Shown piece after piece: positions 53,854-61,515 of a DNA stretch of 64,000 bases (the stretch's first letter is position 1; the number at the start of each line of letters is the position of its first letter). The DNA is from an uncultured Lachnospiraceae bacterium (lineage in GTDB: Bacteria > Bacillota > Clostridia > Lachnospirales > Lachnospiraceae): assembly GCA_910588125.1 (NCBI GenBank), contig CAJUPI010000012.1, positions 1-64,000 on the forward strand, given 5' to 3'. Position numbers and translations under genes: made by a program. The notes beneath the pieces were generated by a model. The model was not told the DNA's origin. It was given only the letters and a program-made list of their open reading frames with translations, and did no database searches.

Positions 53854-54786
53854 TTATGCCGCTTTTACCGTAAACCGCCTGGATGTGGTTGTTTTGGAAA
53901 AATCCCGGTATATCTCCGGCTGTTCCTCCCGGATCCTTTTGGCATCCAGTTTTGTAGTTTCCACATTCGTCCACGTCACCCGGTACCGGCTGTTCCACGC
54001 CGCTTTGTTCTCCTGCATGAAGCATTTGATCTCCTGCTCAATCTGCTTCTGCTCCTTTTCCAGCTCCCCGATCATCCCCAGCAGCTCCTCCCGCCGTTCC
54101 AGCTTCTCGTCAAAACCCAGCAGCGGGATGGCGCTTTTCTTTCTTGCTACAGGGAAATACCGGGACAGCACCTCGTCACATGCCTTTGTCCCATCCGGCT
54201 CCGGCATCACCCGGGGGAGCACATGCCGGTTCCAAAAGGCTTCCTCCACCGCCACCAGCTTTCCGATCACACCCTCATCCCGGCCCACCTTCCGGTACAG
54301 GAACCCGCTTCCCAGGATCACCACCGCGATATACCATTCCTTCTTCCCGGTCACTGCCATATAGTGCAGGCACTGAATCAGATAATGGGGCGGGATCTTC
54401 CCTTCCTTCCACTGGTCTGACTGGTAGGCATTGGCCGTCTTACATTCCAGTCCTGCATCCTCGCCTACCACCAGGCGATCTACATCCGCCAGCATGAACG
54501 GGTACACCCTGCTCCGGTACATCTTGCGGGATCTTCTGACTTTTAATCCGGTCTCCTCCGCAAACCGCCTGGCCACATAATCTTCCAGGTCGCGCCCCTG
54601 CCTCATGGCTTCATTGTCCCGGTCTTCCACCACATCCGAAGTCTTGTCCCGGTAAACGCTCATAGGGCCCGCATAGGGGGTCAGGCCGCAGACTGCCCCC
54701 GCATCCGATCCCCCAATCCCCGTTTTCCTCAGCTGCAGCCACTCCTCCCTTGCCATGCCTGCTGTTGGTATTGTACTGTACATCAT
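53854..54786 (-). CDS. YqaJ-type phage exonuclease
   Basis: A 310-aa lambda-exonuclease-like nuclease. YqaJ features: W(L)QLRKTGIGGSDAGAVCGL (~16), the D in YPFMLADVDRLVVGEDAGLECKTAN (~97, D...ExK active site with E and K in LECK) and HYLIQCLHYMAVTGKKEWYIAVV (~133). It would resect double-strand ends for the annealing protein downstream. The C-terminal half has a coiled coil. Confidence 0.9.
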   Translation of the reverse strand: MMYSTIPTAGMAREEWLQLRKTGIGGSDAGAVCGLTPYAGPMSVYRDKTSDVVEDRDNEAMRQGRDLEDYVARRFAEETGLKVRRSRKMYRSRVYPFMLADVDRLVVGEDAGLECKTANAYQSDQWKEGKIPPHYLIQCLHYMAVTGKKEWYIAVVILGSGFLYRKVGRDEGVIGKLVAVEEAFWNRHVLPRVMPEPDGTKACDEVLSRYFPVARKKSAIPLLGFDEKLERREELLGMIGELEKEQKQIEQEIKCFMQENKAAWNSRYRVTWTNVETTKLDAKRIREEQPEIYRDFSKTTTSRRFTVKAA

Positions 54787-54841
54787 TTTCCCCTTTCCGG
54801 CCGTCCCTTTCCGGGTCTTTATGGCCTCTTTATATATAGAA

Positions 54842-54875
54842 GGAAGGGAAGCACCCCGTTTGGCACTTCCCTTCC
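54842..54875 (-). terminator. Hairpin between the toxin and YqaJ genes
   Basis: Perfect 10-bp arms GGAAGGGAAG and CTTCCCTTCC around a 14-nt loop, about 190 bp past the toxin stop. Within 54787-55066 I support no gene; the 70-aa frame there has no ribosome site. Confidence 0.4.
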
Positions 54876-55066
54876 TGTCTCTCTTTTCTTAAATGGAATC
54901 CTATTGTTTTTCACTTTCTTTGTCCGGATACTCCCTGGAGGACTATCTTTTCTTCCATTTTCATCCGTCCCCTGCCCTGTCTCCATCTGTTGCCTGACTT
55001 TCCACCAGCCATAGCCAAAGCTTTCACGCAAGAGCCATCAGAAAATGCTAGAGCGTGTTTGAAAAT

Positions 55067-55357
55067 TCATTCCCGGACCGTCACCACCTTCACCTGTCCT
55101 TCCTGGGCGGAAACCTTAAAAATGACCCGGAATTTTCCTGCCTGCAGTTCCTGGTACCGCCCTCCTAAGATGCTTTCTTCTTCTCCCTTCCGGGTCCGGG
55201 AAGGGGATGGCTTTTCCCCCAGCCCCAGGATTCCTTCTTCCAGGCATTCCAACCAGGGAGGCGCTTCCCCCGCCTCCCCGGAATTTTCATAAGCCCTTCG
55301 GTAAATCCTGTCCAGGTCCCGGTATGCCCTGGGGTACAGCTTAACCAAATAACCCAT
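55067..55357 (-). CDS. RelE/ParE-family toxin
   Basis: A 96-aa basic toxin of the RelE/ParE fold: VKLYPRAYRDLDRIYRRAYEN at the start, LEEGILGLGEKP, and the closing strands YQELQAGKFRVIFKVSAQEGQVKVVTV. Depending on subfamily it cuts ribosome-bound mRNA or blocks gyrase. It overlaps its antitoxin gene by 17 nt. Confidence 0.88.
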   Translation of the reverse strand: MGYLVKLYPRAYRDLDRIYRRAYENSGEAGEAPPWLECLEEGILGLGEKPSPSRTRKGEEESILGGRYQELQAGKFRVIFKVSAQEGQVKVVTVRE

Positions 55358-55619
55358 CCTCGTATTTCCTCCTTAACCCCATCAACGTCTCCCCGGCGTC
55401 CGCCAGCGTTTCCTTCCCTTCCGCTTCTTTCTCCGCATCCAGAATATCCCCTGCCAGGCTGGATGCGGCAGCCAGCTTTTCATAATGCCCGATTTCCATC
55501 AGGACCAGCGCCCCATACCCATCCCTGGTCAGGAAAACCGGCTCCCGGCTCCTGCGGCAAAGTTCCGTAATCCCCTCCGTATCCTCCAAATCCGTCACCG
55601 GAATGATCTGCGGCATCAT
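55341..55619 (-). CDS. Phd/YefM-family antitoxin
   Basis: A 92-aa antitoxin. The N-terminal DNA-binding part is VTDLEDTEGITELCRRSREPVFLTRDGYGALVLM, typical of Phd/YefM; the rest is acidic and would wrap the toxin. AAAGGAGGGGGT precedes two adjacent ATGs; I use the first. The pair probably represses its own promoter. Confidence 0.88.
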   Translation of the reverse strand: MMPQIIPVTDLEDTEGITELCRRSREPVFLTRDGYGALVLMEIGHYEKLAAASSLAGDILDAEKEAEGKETLADAGETLMGLRRKYEDGLFG

Positions 55620-55629
55620 ACCCCCTCCT

Positions 55630-55797
55630 TTATCCCAGAAATATATTAATGATTACCTTAATCAACATCATTGGCATCTCCCGCCTTCCCCCTTCCTGTT
55701 TCCTGTCCCCCAAAACGCCCATAGCTGCCTGCTCCCTGTCCTCTCCCAGACTGGCCGGTTCCCGTTTATACCCATAGTCCAAATGGTCTGCCAGCAT
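55630..55797 (-). CDS. Possible small protein between DUF932 and the antitoxin
   Basis: A 55-codon frame from ATG 55797 (peptide MLADHLDYGYKREPAS) to a TAA ten bases before the antitoxin ATG. It has a reasonable protein-like composition and a hydrophobic end (MLIKVIINIFLG), but only a weak GGGAACC upstream. No family recognised. Confidence 0.35.
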   Translation of the reverse strand: MLADHLDYGYKREPASLGEDREQAAMGVLGDRKQEGGRREMPMMLIKVIINIFLG

Positions 55798-55823
55798 GGT
55801 TCCCAGCTTCCACGCCGCCCCAT

Positions 55824-56756
55824 TCAGGCCGCTTTCATCAGGGAATACGCCTTATCAATCAGCGCATTCCCGTCCACCGTCCTGGCAAACAGGTTTTCCC
55901 TATAATTTGCCGTCTCCCTTAAGGGCTTTGCATGGGTGGCAAAATCCGATACCGCGTTGACAAACCGGTACCCGTTCTTCCCCACATGCTTTAAATCCGG
56001 CGCATCAAAATATCGCACCTTTACTTCTTCCTTCATCCGGAGCAGGTTCTTTTTCTGGATTTCTGTGGCATTTCCCGCCAGTGGGAATAAGGCGTCAATG
56101 TACCCGTATACCTGCCTGTCCGAAAGCTTCTGCCGGCTTAACTGGTCAACCGCTTTCCCCAGCTCCGCCATGTACCGGTCTGCATACAGGAGCGTATGCC
56201 GGGCGTCCTCCATCTTCCCCCGGATGTCCCCCACATGGTGGGTGGACCAGCTCCTCTTTGCCGTGGCCAGAGCCAGGTTCAGGGTATTCATGCACACCAC
56301 CCGCACCGGGGTCATGGCCGCTTTGATTGCCCCGGAACCGTCATGGGCGTTCATAAAAACCAGGTAGGGCGTGATCTCATCCCCGCTAATGATATACCGC
56401 TGGGGAAGTTTCGCCAGGATCCAGGTCCTGCGCCCGTTCTGCAGGGAACCCGCCGTTTCATAAGTAATGCCCCCGCCTAACAGATTATCTGTAAAGGCGA
56501 AAGCATCCTCATTCTGGACCACCTGGTACCGGTCTGTGACCACCCCCAGGACGCGGCTGTCCGTTTCCCTTAAATTTGCCCAAAACCCCGGCACCGGGAT
56601 CCCGTCACTGGTTACAAGCGGTTTCTGGATGACCCGCCAGTCCAGCCCTGCCGCTGCCAGGGCTTCTTTTGAGCAGGGGGCATCCTCTACCCGTACCCCC
56701 AGCCCATGCTAGGGCTTCTCCCTGGTGTAAAACATGGTTTCCACTTCTGCTGCCAT
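55824..56756 (-). pseudogene. DUF932 gene with an amber codon at position 16
   Basis: ATG 56756 with AGGAGGGAAATGTT upstream opens MAAEVETMFYTREKP, then TAG (56711-56709), then HGLGVRVEDAPCSKEAL onward in the same frame to 55824, 310 codons in all. The family motif here is PWHGLG, so TGG-to-TAG is the simplest reading. The remainder (VLGVVTDRYQVVQNEDAFAF, VRVVCMNTLNLAL) is well preserved, suggesting a recent lesion, an in-frame restart downstream or a base-call error. DUF932 proteins are common on conjugative elements; the function is unknown. Confidence 0.85.
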
Positions 56757-56949
56757 AACATTTCCCTCCTTGAATTGGAATGGTCCGGTATGGCAGGAAA
56801 AGATACCATACCAGACCGGTTATTCTGGTTCAGGAGGATTATATATCTCTGAAAATAATGTTGATACCATTTTTCTGCACCTCTGTTCATACAAAACCAG
56901 AAAAAAATTCTGCCGGAATCCCCCACGGTACCGGGGCACTTCCGGCCAT

Positions 56950-58431
56950 TTAAAGGAACCAGCCAATTACAGGAATCTTTTTTGCTACACTTTTCACGGT
57001 TTCCCCTACCCTGCGGATTCCTTCCAGCGCCTTCTTCCCCATCTCCTTTGCCTTCCCTGCTATCTTTTTGGCCGCTGAATAAATCCGGCTTCCAATGCCG
57101 CTCCCGGCGGCATACCCCACCATCCCGGACACCAGCCCGGCGGCCACCCCCACCGGCCCCCCAAGCAGGCCGGAAACGGCTCCCTGCACCAACCCCATCA
57201 GCCCTAACCCACCGGCCATGGATACCGTAACCTTCCCCATCTGATCCAGCCCTTTTAAGGTAGACAGCTTTCCTTCTGCCATCTGCAGCAGCACCTTGGC
57301 ATTCTCCACCCCCACAAAGGCAATCCCGGTGATCAGGCCCGTCCCCATGTTTTTGGGAAGGAAGGGGATGCTCCCCGTCCTCACCGCCGAATGGAGCGTC
57401 CCTGCCGCTGCTACCTTCACCCCCGTATCCGCTCCGGTACGCAGGGCTGCCTCCGCCACTTCCTCCCCTCGGATTTCCTGCCCCTGGCACACCTTCGCCG
57501 CCATCTCTATCCCTGTCGTCACCGCCGCCATCTGCAGCGCCATTACCCCCGCGTTTTTCCCCACCTGCAGGGCATATTCTTTTGTGGAGTAATAATAATC
57601 ATCCAGCACCGGCGCCTGGTTTGTCTTCTGGGCCTGGTCCCGCATCCCTTCCATTTCCGCCTTGGTAAAAGAGCGCCCTTTTACCCCGTCCATCTCGATA
57701 TGGTCCGTAATCGTCTTCCGGGAACCCTTTGCCTCAAAATACGCCCGGACTTCCTCCACCTGATCCGAAGGCACCACCAGACGCTGGTTTTGGTAGTTGC
57801 CTTCCTCAATCATCCGGATGGTTGCCTTGGCGTCCTTCCCATACTTCATCTGGTAGTTCTGGTATTTCCCTGTATCCAGGTTCGTCACCCGCACATCCAC
57901 CGAATTCGCCGTGTTCACATTACGGATCTCCACCTGAATATTTTTATTCTGTAAATATCCTTGCAGCTGCGCGGTCCTCCCGATCATATGTTCCGCCAGG
58001 TTCCCGTCCAGGTTTGGGTTCATGCTGATATGGCCATCCTTTGCCCGGCTTAATGCCTCCGCCATCTCCTGGTTCTGCTGGTATAAAAGATCATCCAGAC
58101 CCTGGAGGGTTTCACTGTACCGGGCCGCGCTCAGGCCAATCGCCGATTCCTGCAGCTTCTCCCCCAGCCATTCCTCCTTAGAACGGCCCTGCCCGGCCGC
58201 TTCCTCCACCTCCTTCCGGTTCTTTTCACAGGTGTCCAGAAATCCCATGATCTCATTGGCCTCCCGCTGGGCCTCCTCTTCACTGAGGCGGCTGCATTTC
58301 CTTAAGATCAGTTCCTTCAGCCACTCCGTATCGGTCTGTCCCTCTGGCTTCCCCTGGTAGGAATCCCAGTTCTCCCCAAATTCCCGGGCCAGCCTCCCGG
58401 CCTCCCGCTCCTGAATATATTCCTGAATCAT
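56950..58431 (-). CDS. Unknown protein with nuclease-like centre and Gly-zipper membrane tail
   Basis: A 493-aa protein. Residues 1-130 are charged and helical. Residues ~140-240 hold a domain with SVDVRVTNLDTGKYQNYQMK and GNYQNQRLVVPSDQVEEV, a pattern I loosely associate with nuclease-like domains of polymorphic toxins; this is not certain. From ~290 the protein becomes Gly/Ala-rich and hydrophobic (GLGLMGLVQGAVSGLLGGPV), a likely membrane-inserting zipper, ending in basic helices (KKIAGKAKEMGKKALEGIRR). GGGAGGAAAAACA precedes ATG 58431. It lies 86 nt after the AAA-ATPase gene, in the same operon, so the ATPase may act on it. Confidence 0.7.
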   Translation of the reverse strand: MIQEYIQEREAGRLAREFGENWDSYQGKPEGQTDTEWLKELILRKCSRLSEEEAQREANEIMGFLDTCEKNRKEVEEAAGQGRSKEEWLGEKLQESAIGLSAARYSETLQGLDDLLYQQNQEMAEALSRAKDGHISMNPNLDGNLAEHMIGRTAQLQGYLQNKNIQVEIRNVNTANSVDVRVTNLDTGKYQNYQMKYGKDAKATIRMIEEGNYQNQRLVVPSDQVEEVRAYFEAKGSRKTITDHIEMDGVKGRSFTKAEMEGMRDQAQKTNQAPVLDDYYYSTKEYALQVGKNAGVMALQMAAVTTGIEMAAKVCQGQEIRGEEVAEAALRTGADTGVKVAAAGTLHSAVRTGSIPFLPKNMGTGLITGIAFVGVENAKVLLQMAEGKLSTLKGLDQMGKVTVSMAGGLGLMGLVQGAVSGLLGGPVGVAAGLVSGMVGYAAGSGIGSRIYSAAKKIAGKAKEMGKKALEGIRRVGETVKSVAKKIPVIGWFL

Positions 58432-58517
58432 TGTTTTTCCTCCCTTCCCTGTATCCTGCCCGGCACGGGACGGCATGGGGAAAGCATTCTCCTTCCCCTT
58501 CTTTCTTGTCCCGACCC

Positions 58518-60011
58518 TTACCCGGCCGCATTCTTATATTTCCGCTTTTCATACTCTTTCATCAGCCCCTCCAGCGAATCCCCCATCATTTCCTTCAGGG
58601 AACTCGTCTCCCTGGCCGCCTTGAGGATGTCCCCGGTTTCCAGGGACCCTTTTCCCTCGGCAAAGGCCGATTCCACCCCTTCTTTTACCACACCTTCGAT
58701 ATCTGCCCCGCTGAACCCCTCCGTTTCCCGGGCCAGGCGCTCCATATCCAGCTTCCCCTCATCCCCCGGGCGTCTTTTCCGGATATGGATTTCAAAGATC
58801 CGCCGGCGCTCCTCGGGCTTTGGCAGGCCGATATAGAAAATCTCGTCAAACCTCCCTTTCCGCATCAGTTCCGGCGGGAGCTTCGTGACATCATTTGCCG
58901 TTGCCACCACAAAGGTCAGGCTTTCCTTTTCCTGGAGCCAGGTCAGGAAATACCCAAACAGGCGTGTTGTAACCTCCGCGCCGACCCCCTGGCTCCCGAT
59001 CCCGGCAAATGCCTTTTCCAGCTCGTCAATCCAGAGCACACAGGGCGAGATGGCCTCTGCCAGCGACACGGCCTTTCTCATGTTGGCCTCGGACTCCCCC
59101 ACATATTTCCCCATCAGCCGCCCCATATCCAGGCGCAGCAGGGGCACCTCAAACAGGCGGGCAATAGCTTTAGCGCTTAAGGACTTCCCGCAGCCCGGCA
59201 GTCCGGCTACTAACACCCCTTTGGGTTTGTCCACCCCGAACTCCTCTGCCTCCTCTATATGGTGGAAGACCTTTGCCTTCCGCTTCAGCCAACCCTTCAG
59301 GCTGTCCAGGCCGCCGATATCCTCCAGGGATTCCTTTGAATGAACCATTTCCAAAATCCCGGCCTTCTTAATGGTCTGCTGCTTTTGCTCAAAGATCAGC
59401 TCCAAATCCCTGCGGGACAATTCCCCCTCCCGGGCATACGCCAGAGCCAGAACGTTACGGATTTCAAATTCGGACAGCCCTTTGAGCGCTACCGCAAACT
59501 CCTCCGCCAGGCGCCCTTTCACTGGAGGAAACCCGTTTTCCCGGACAAAGTCCTCCACCAGGCTATGGATTTCCGGTATGGAAAGATAGTCCATTTCCAA
59601 AATCGTAATGTATTTTTCCAGCTCCGGCGGGATGACCACGACCTGGGATACCAAAATCACCGCCGCATCCGCCCCCTGGCCGATCAGCCCGGCTATGTTT
59701 TTCAGCCTTGCCGTGACCTCCGGGCTTTCCAGGCCCTTGTGGATATCCCGCAGCACCAGGATCTTCCCTTCCAGCTCCTCCCGGCTTAAGAACAGTTCCA
59801 GCACGTCTGCCAGCCCTCCTCCCAGGGAAAGGGGGGCTTTCGTCTCAAAATCCACCAACCCTCTGGCCCCGTTCCATTCCACCACCTCCCGGCCGTCTTT
59901 CAGACTGCTGATCAATGCATCCACCTTTTCTTCCTCAAAACTGTTGATATAAAGGATGGGGAAACCGGCATCCAGGTACCGGCTCATCTTTTTTTTCAGC
60001 CCTTCACTCAT
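58518..60011 (-). CDS. Ycf46-type AAA ATPase
   Basis: A 497-aa ATPase with two parts: an N-terminal degenerate AAA-like domain (~1-220) and a complete AAA module (~225-480) with Walker A GLPGCGKS (270-277), Walker B VLWIDE (325-330), sensor ATAND (~370) and the Arg-finger region RKGRFDE. It resembles Ycf46-like ATPases, whose roles are poorly known. AGGAGGTCAGA directly before ATG 60011 fixes the start; the 60113 frame runs through the promoter. It is first in the operon and has a palindromic operator 60 bp upstream. Confidence 0.9.
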   Translation of the reverse strand: MSEGLKKKMSRYLDAGFPILYINSFEEEKVDALISSLKDGREVVEWNGARGLVDFETKAPLSLGGGLADVLELFLSREELEGKILVLRDIHKGLESPEVTARLKNIAGLIGQGADAAVILVSQVVVIPPELEKYITILEMDYLSIPEIHSLVEDFVRENGFPPVKGRLAEEFAVALKGLSEFEIRNVLALAYAREGELSRRDLELIFEQKQQTIKKAGILEMVHSKESLEDIGGLDSLKGWLKRKAKVFHHIEEAEEFGVDKPKGVLVAGLPGCGKSLSAKAIARLFEVPLLRLDMGRLMGKYVGESEANMRKAVSLAEAISPCVLWIDELEKAFAGIGSQGVGAEVTTRLFGYFLTWLQEKESLTFVVATANDVTKLPPELMRKGRFDEIFYIGLPKPEERRRIFEIHIRKRRPGDEGKLDMERLARETEGFSGADIEGVVKEGVESAFAEGKGSLETGDILKAARETSSLKEMMGDSLEGLMKEYEKRKYKNAAG

Positions 60012-60070
60012 TCTGACCTCCTTCTGTATAAACCAGTTTTTGTGTTCTGGCCTTAATTTAACACAGGGAA

Positions 60071-60087
60071 ACGTCATATTCTGACGT
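60071..60087. promoter_or_regulatory. Palindromic operator upstream of the AAA-ATPase operon
   Basis: ACGTCA-TATTC-TGACGT. The same arms with spacer TAATC occur at 63059-63075 in front of the WYL regulator. On the minus strand the site is followed by TGTG and a TTAAAT -10-like box, so binding would overlap the promoter. Confidence 0.7.
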
Positions 60088-60124
60088 GATAAAAAAATTA
60101 CCCGATTTTTCACTGCCCTTTCAC

Positions 60125-60665
60125 CGTTCTAGTATCCTGGATACGTAAATGATAATTCATACTACACGATTCAAAATGGAATGCCTGTATGTGGGTGTGT
60201 TGTTCCGTTGGCAAATGGAACCTATTGTAGTCTACCAGGAAATGCGAACAGGTGTAGGTATCTTGCAGCTAAACTATGGCCAAGACAAAATAATGCTAAT
60301 TGGGGTAAAGATGGAGATTTCTCGCCCCAAATCCGCACATGTATAATCCGCACACTGTGTTTACCGCCCACGCGGATGTTAATTGGTATGGTGCGATAGC
60401 GGGTGGAACTCACCCAGGATTTCAGATCTATTGCGAAGAAAGGTTTAATATGGCTTCAGGGACGAACTATGGATTTTTCTCAGGTAGTTCGTTTTACTCT
60501 AATTCAATATTGTTATTGGTCATGGGCCAATGGAAATTATACTTCACCGATATGGTTTTGGATTGCACCACTTAGCAGATATCCAGGTAACCATAAATAT
60601 GACGGTCAAATGGGTGCTGAGATTACGATCCGAAACTTCTGGTTTACATACAGTGCTAGTTAATA
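60125..60665 (+). other. Hairpin-rich locus with three broken open frames
   Basis: About 540 bp with no supported gene. Three plus-strand frames take over from each other: NSYYTIQNGMPVCGCVVP (from ~60150), then NWYGAIAGGTHPGFQIYCEE (from ~60380), then NYTSPIWFWIAPLSRYPG to a TAA at ~60664. None has a ribosome site. Perfect hairpins occur at 60300-60330 (TTGGGG/CCCCAA) and 60462-60492 (8-bp arms). It is either a frameshifted gene or a structured RNA or DNA locus. Confidence 0.4.
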
Positions 60666-60740
60666 AAAAATATTACTACAAGATATCAGGGTGACAAGCC
60701 CGCAAATTCGCATTCGATAAAATTACATTTACTTACAAAA

Positions 60741-60917
60741 AAAGAAGGTGTTGCAAAATAAGTCACCCGTCATTTTTCTTATCCAGTGTCCGGCTATTCA
60801 CGAACATTCTGTCTGATATTGACGGACTTTGTCCGTTAAGAGCAGACTGTGTGTACGTGAACCGTCCGAACACAGGATAAAGAAATGACGGATGACTTAT
60901 TTTGCAACACCTTCTTT
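60741..60917. repeat. Long palindromic element, copy 2 (177 bp)
   Basis: The outer 25 bp at each end (60741-60765 and 60893-60917) are perfect inverted copies, and pairing continues with few mismatches to the centre near ACGGAC-TTT-GTCCGT. It is related to copy 1 at 47222-47377 in the opposite orientation. The ends contain GTTGCAAAATAAGTC, a sequence type seen at ends of several IS families, so a MITE is the simplest reading. Confidence 0.8.
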
Positions 60918-61345
60918 ACCATTCCACGAGTTGTGCGATCTGCACACTCATGGAATCGGTTCCGGGTTTCATCCACGTCAGCATCTGATTCGGATGTAAC
61001 CCATTCTGAGAATAGAACGGTTTTAACGCCGTTCTCTATTTTCTCCACGGTGAAACTATACTCGTCCACCGTGGAGGAGTTTTCCATCCACGATTCGGTC
61101 ACAATCACTGTGACCGTGGAATGAGGAACTTCTACGAAGGACCGAAACTCATACGGTCCTTCGCTTTTCCATGGGTGCGTGTCACACCCATATGCACGAC
61201 CGGGCTTCACCCACACATCGGTCGTGCGCTCAAAGGCAATGCCCCGGCCACAATCCACAGTGATTGTGGAGGACTTGCCTCTTTCCAACAAGTCAACACC
61301 AATACGATCATTGGTGTTCTCAATTCTTGTGAGTTCTCTTGGCAT
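60836..61345 (-). CDS. Putative protein whose coding region is a chain of hairpins
   Basis: A 169-codon frame with a good GGAG site before ATG 61345 (MPRELTRIENTNDR). The middle is Val/Thr-rich, suggesting beta strands (STVTVIVTESW, STVDEYSFTVEK), and no family is recognised. The last ~25 codons lie in the 177-bp palindrome, so the original C-terminus may have been replaced. Almost the whole frame is covered by eleven consecutive stem-loops (60921-61318), described separately. The absence of stops over 169 codons supports coding, but opposite-strand frames are also open for 79 and 91 codons, so a structured non-coding role remains possible. Confidence 0.45.
   Translation of the reverse strand: MPRELTRIENTNDRIGVDLLERGKSSTITVDCGRGIAFERTTDVWVKPGRAYGCDTHPWKSEGPYEFRSFVEVPHSTVTVIVTESWMENSSTVDEYSFTVEKIENGVKTVLFSEWVTSESDADVDETRNRFHECADRTTRGMVKKVLQNKSSVISLSCVRTVHVHTVCS
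60921..61318. other. Tandem array of eleven stem-loops
   Basis: Hairpins at 60921-60956, 60964-61002, 61008-61045, 61043-61076 (10-bp perfect arms), 61087-61120, 61135-61163 (10 bp), 61171-61191 (7 bp), 61194-61227 (9 bp), 61248-61269 (8 bp), 61272-61294 (6 bp) and 61295-61318 (9 bp). Most loops are 5-16 nt. Neighbouring ordinary genes show nothing like this. Confidence 0.8.
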
Positions 61346-61480
61346 AATACTTCTCCAGCCCTTCCCCCTGGGCCATTAGGGTCTTTTACATCCTGAGGAT
61401 GGTAATATAGAACATCCTTGTCCTTTATTACACGAAAATGATATAGTTACATGGGGGGGGTTATACGAATAAGTCTTTAC

Positions 61481-61515
61481 AAAAAAGGAAGGGACTTCAT
61501 GTCCCTCCCTTTTTA
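61481..61515. terminator. Bidirectional terminator
   Basis: AAAAAAGG-AGGGAC pairs with GTCCCT-CCTTTTT around TTCAT, with T-runs on both sides. It ends the WYL operon on the minus strand; the stop codon of the last gene lies at its edge. The 61346-61480 stretch before the next frame holds no gene but includes a run of eight Gs. Confidence 0.85.

Noticed and set aside
54819..55031. A 70-codon frame between the toxin and YqaJ genes
   Set aside because: No ribosome site, no recognisable composition, and a strong hairpin inside it.
50937..56756. TAG recoded as an amino acid in the island (phage-like code)
   Set aside because: Two genes have in-frame TAG, but other genes of the same island (stops at 49787, 52005 and 53319) end in TAG, so it works as a stop here.
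56687..57490. A 267-codon Gly-rich minus-strand frame
   Set aside because: It is an out-of-frame reading of the GC-rich end of the 493-aa gene, with no ribosome site and a low-complexity peptide.
60741..60917. The long palindrome as an ordinary terminator
   Set aside because: It is far longer than any terminator, lacks a T-run at the ends and has a diverged relative elsewhere in the window.
61121..61396. Plus-strand 91-codon frame opposite the hairpin array
   Set aside because: No ribosome site; open frames on both strands are expected where the sequence is a chain of palindromes.
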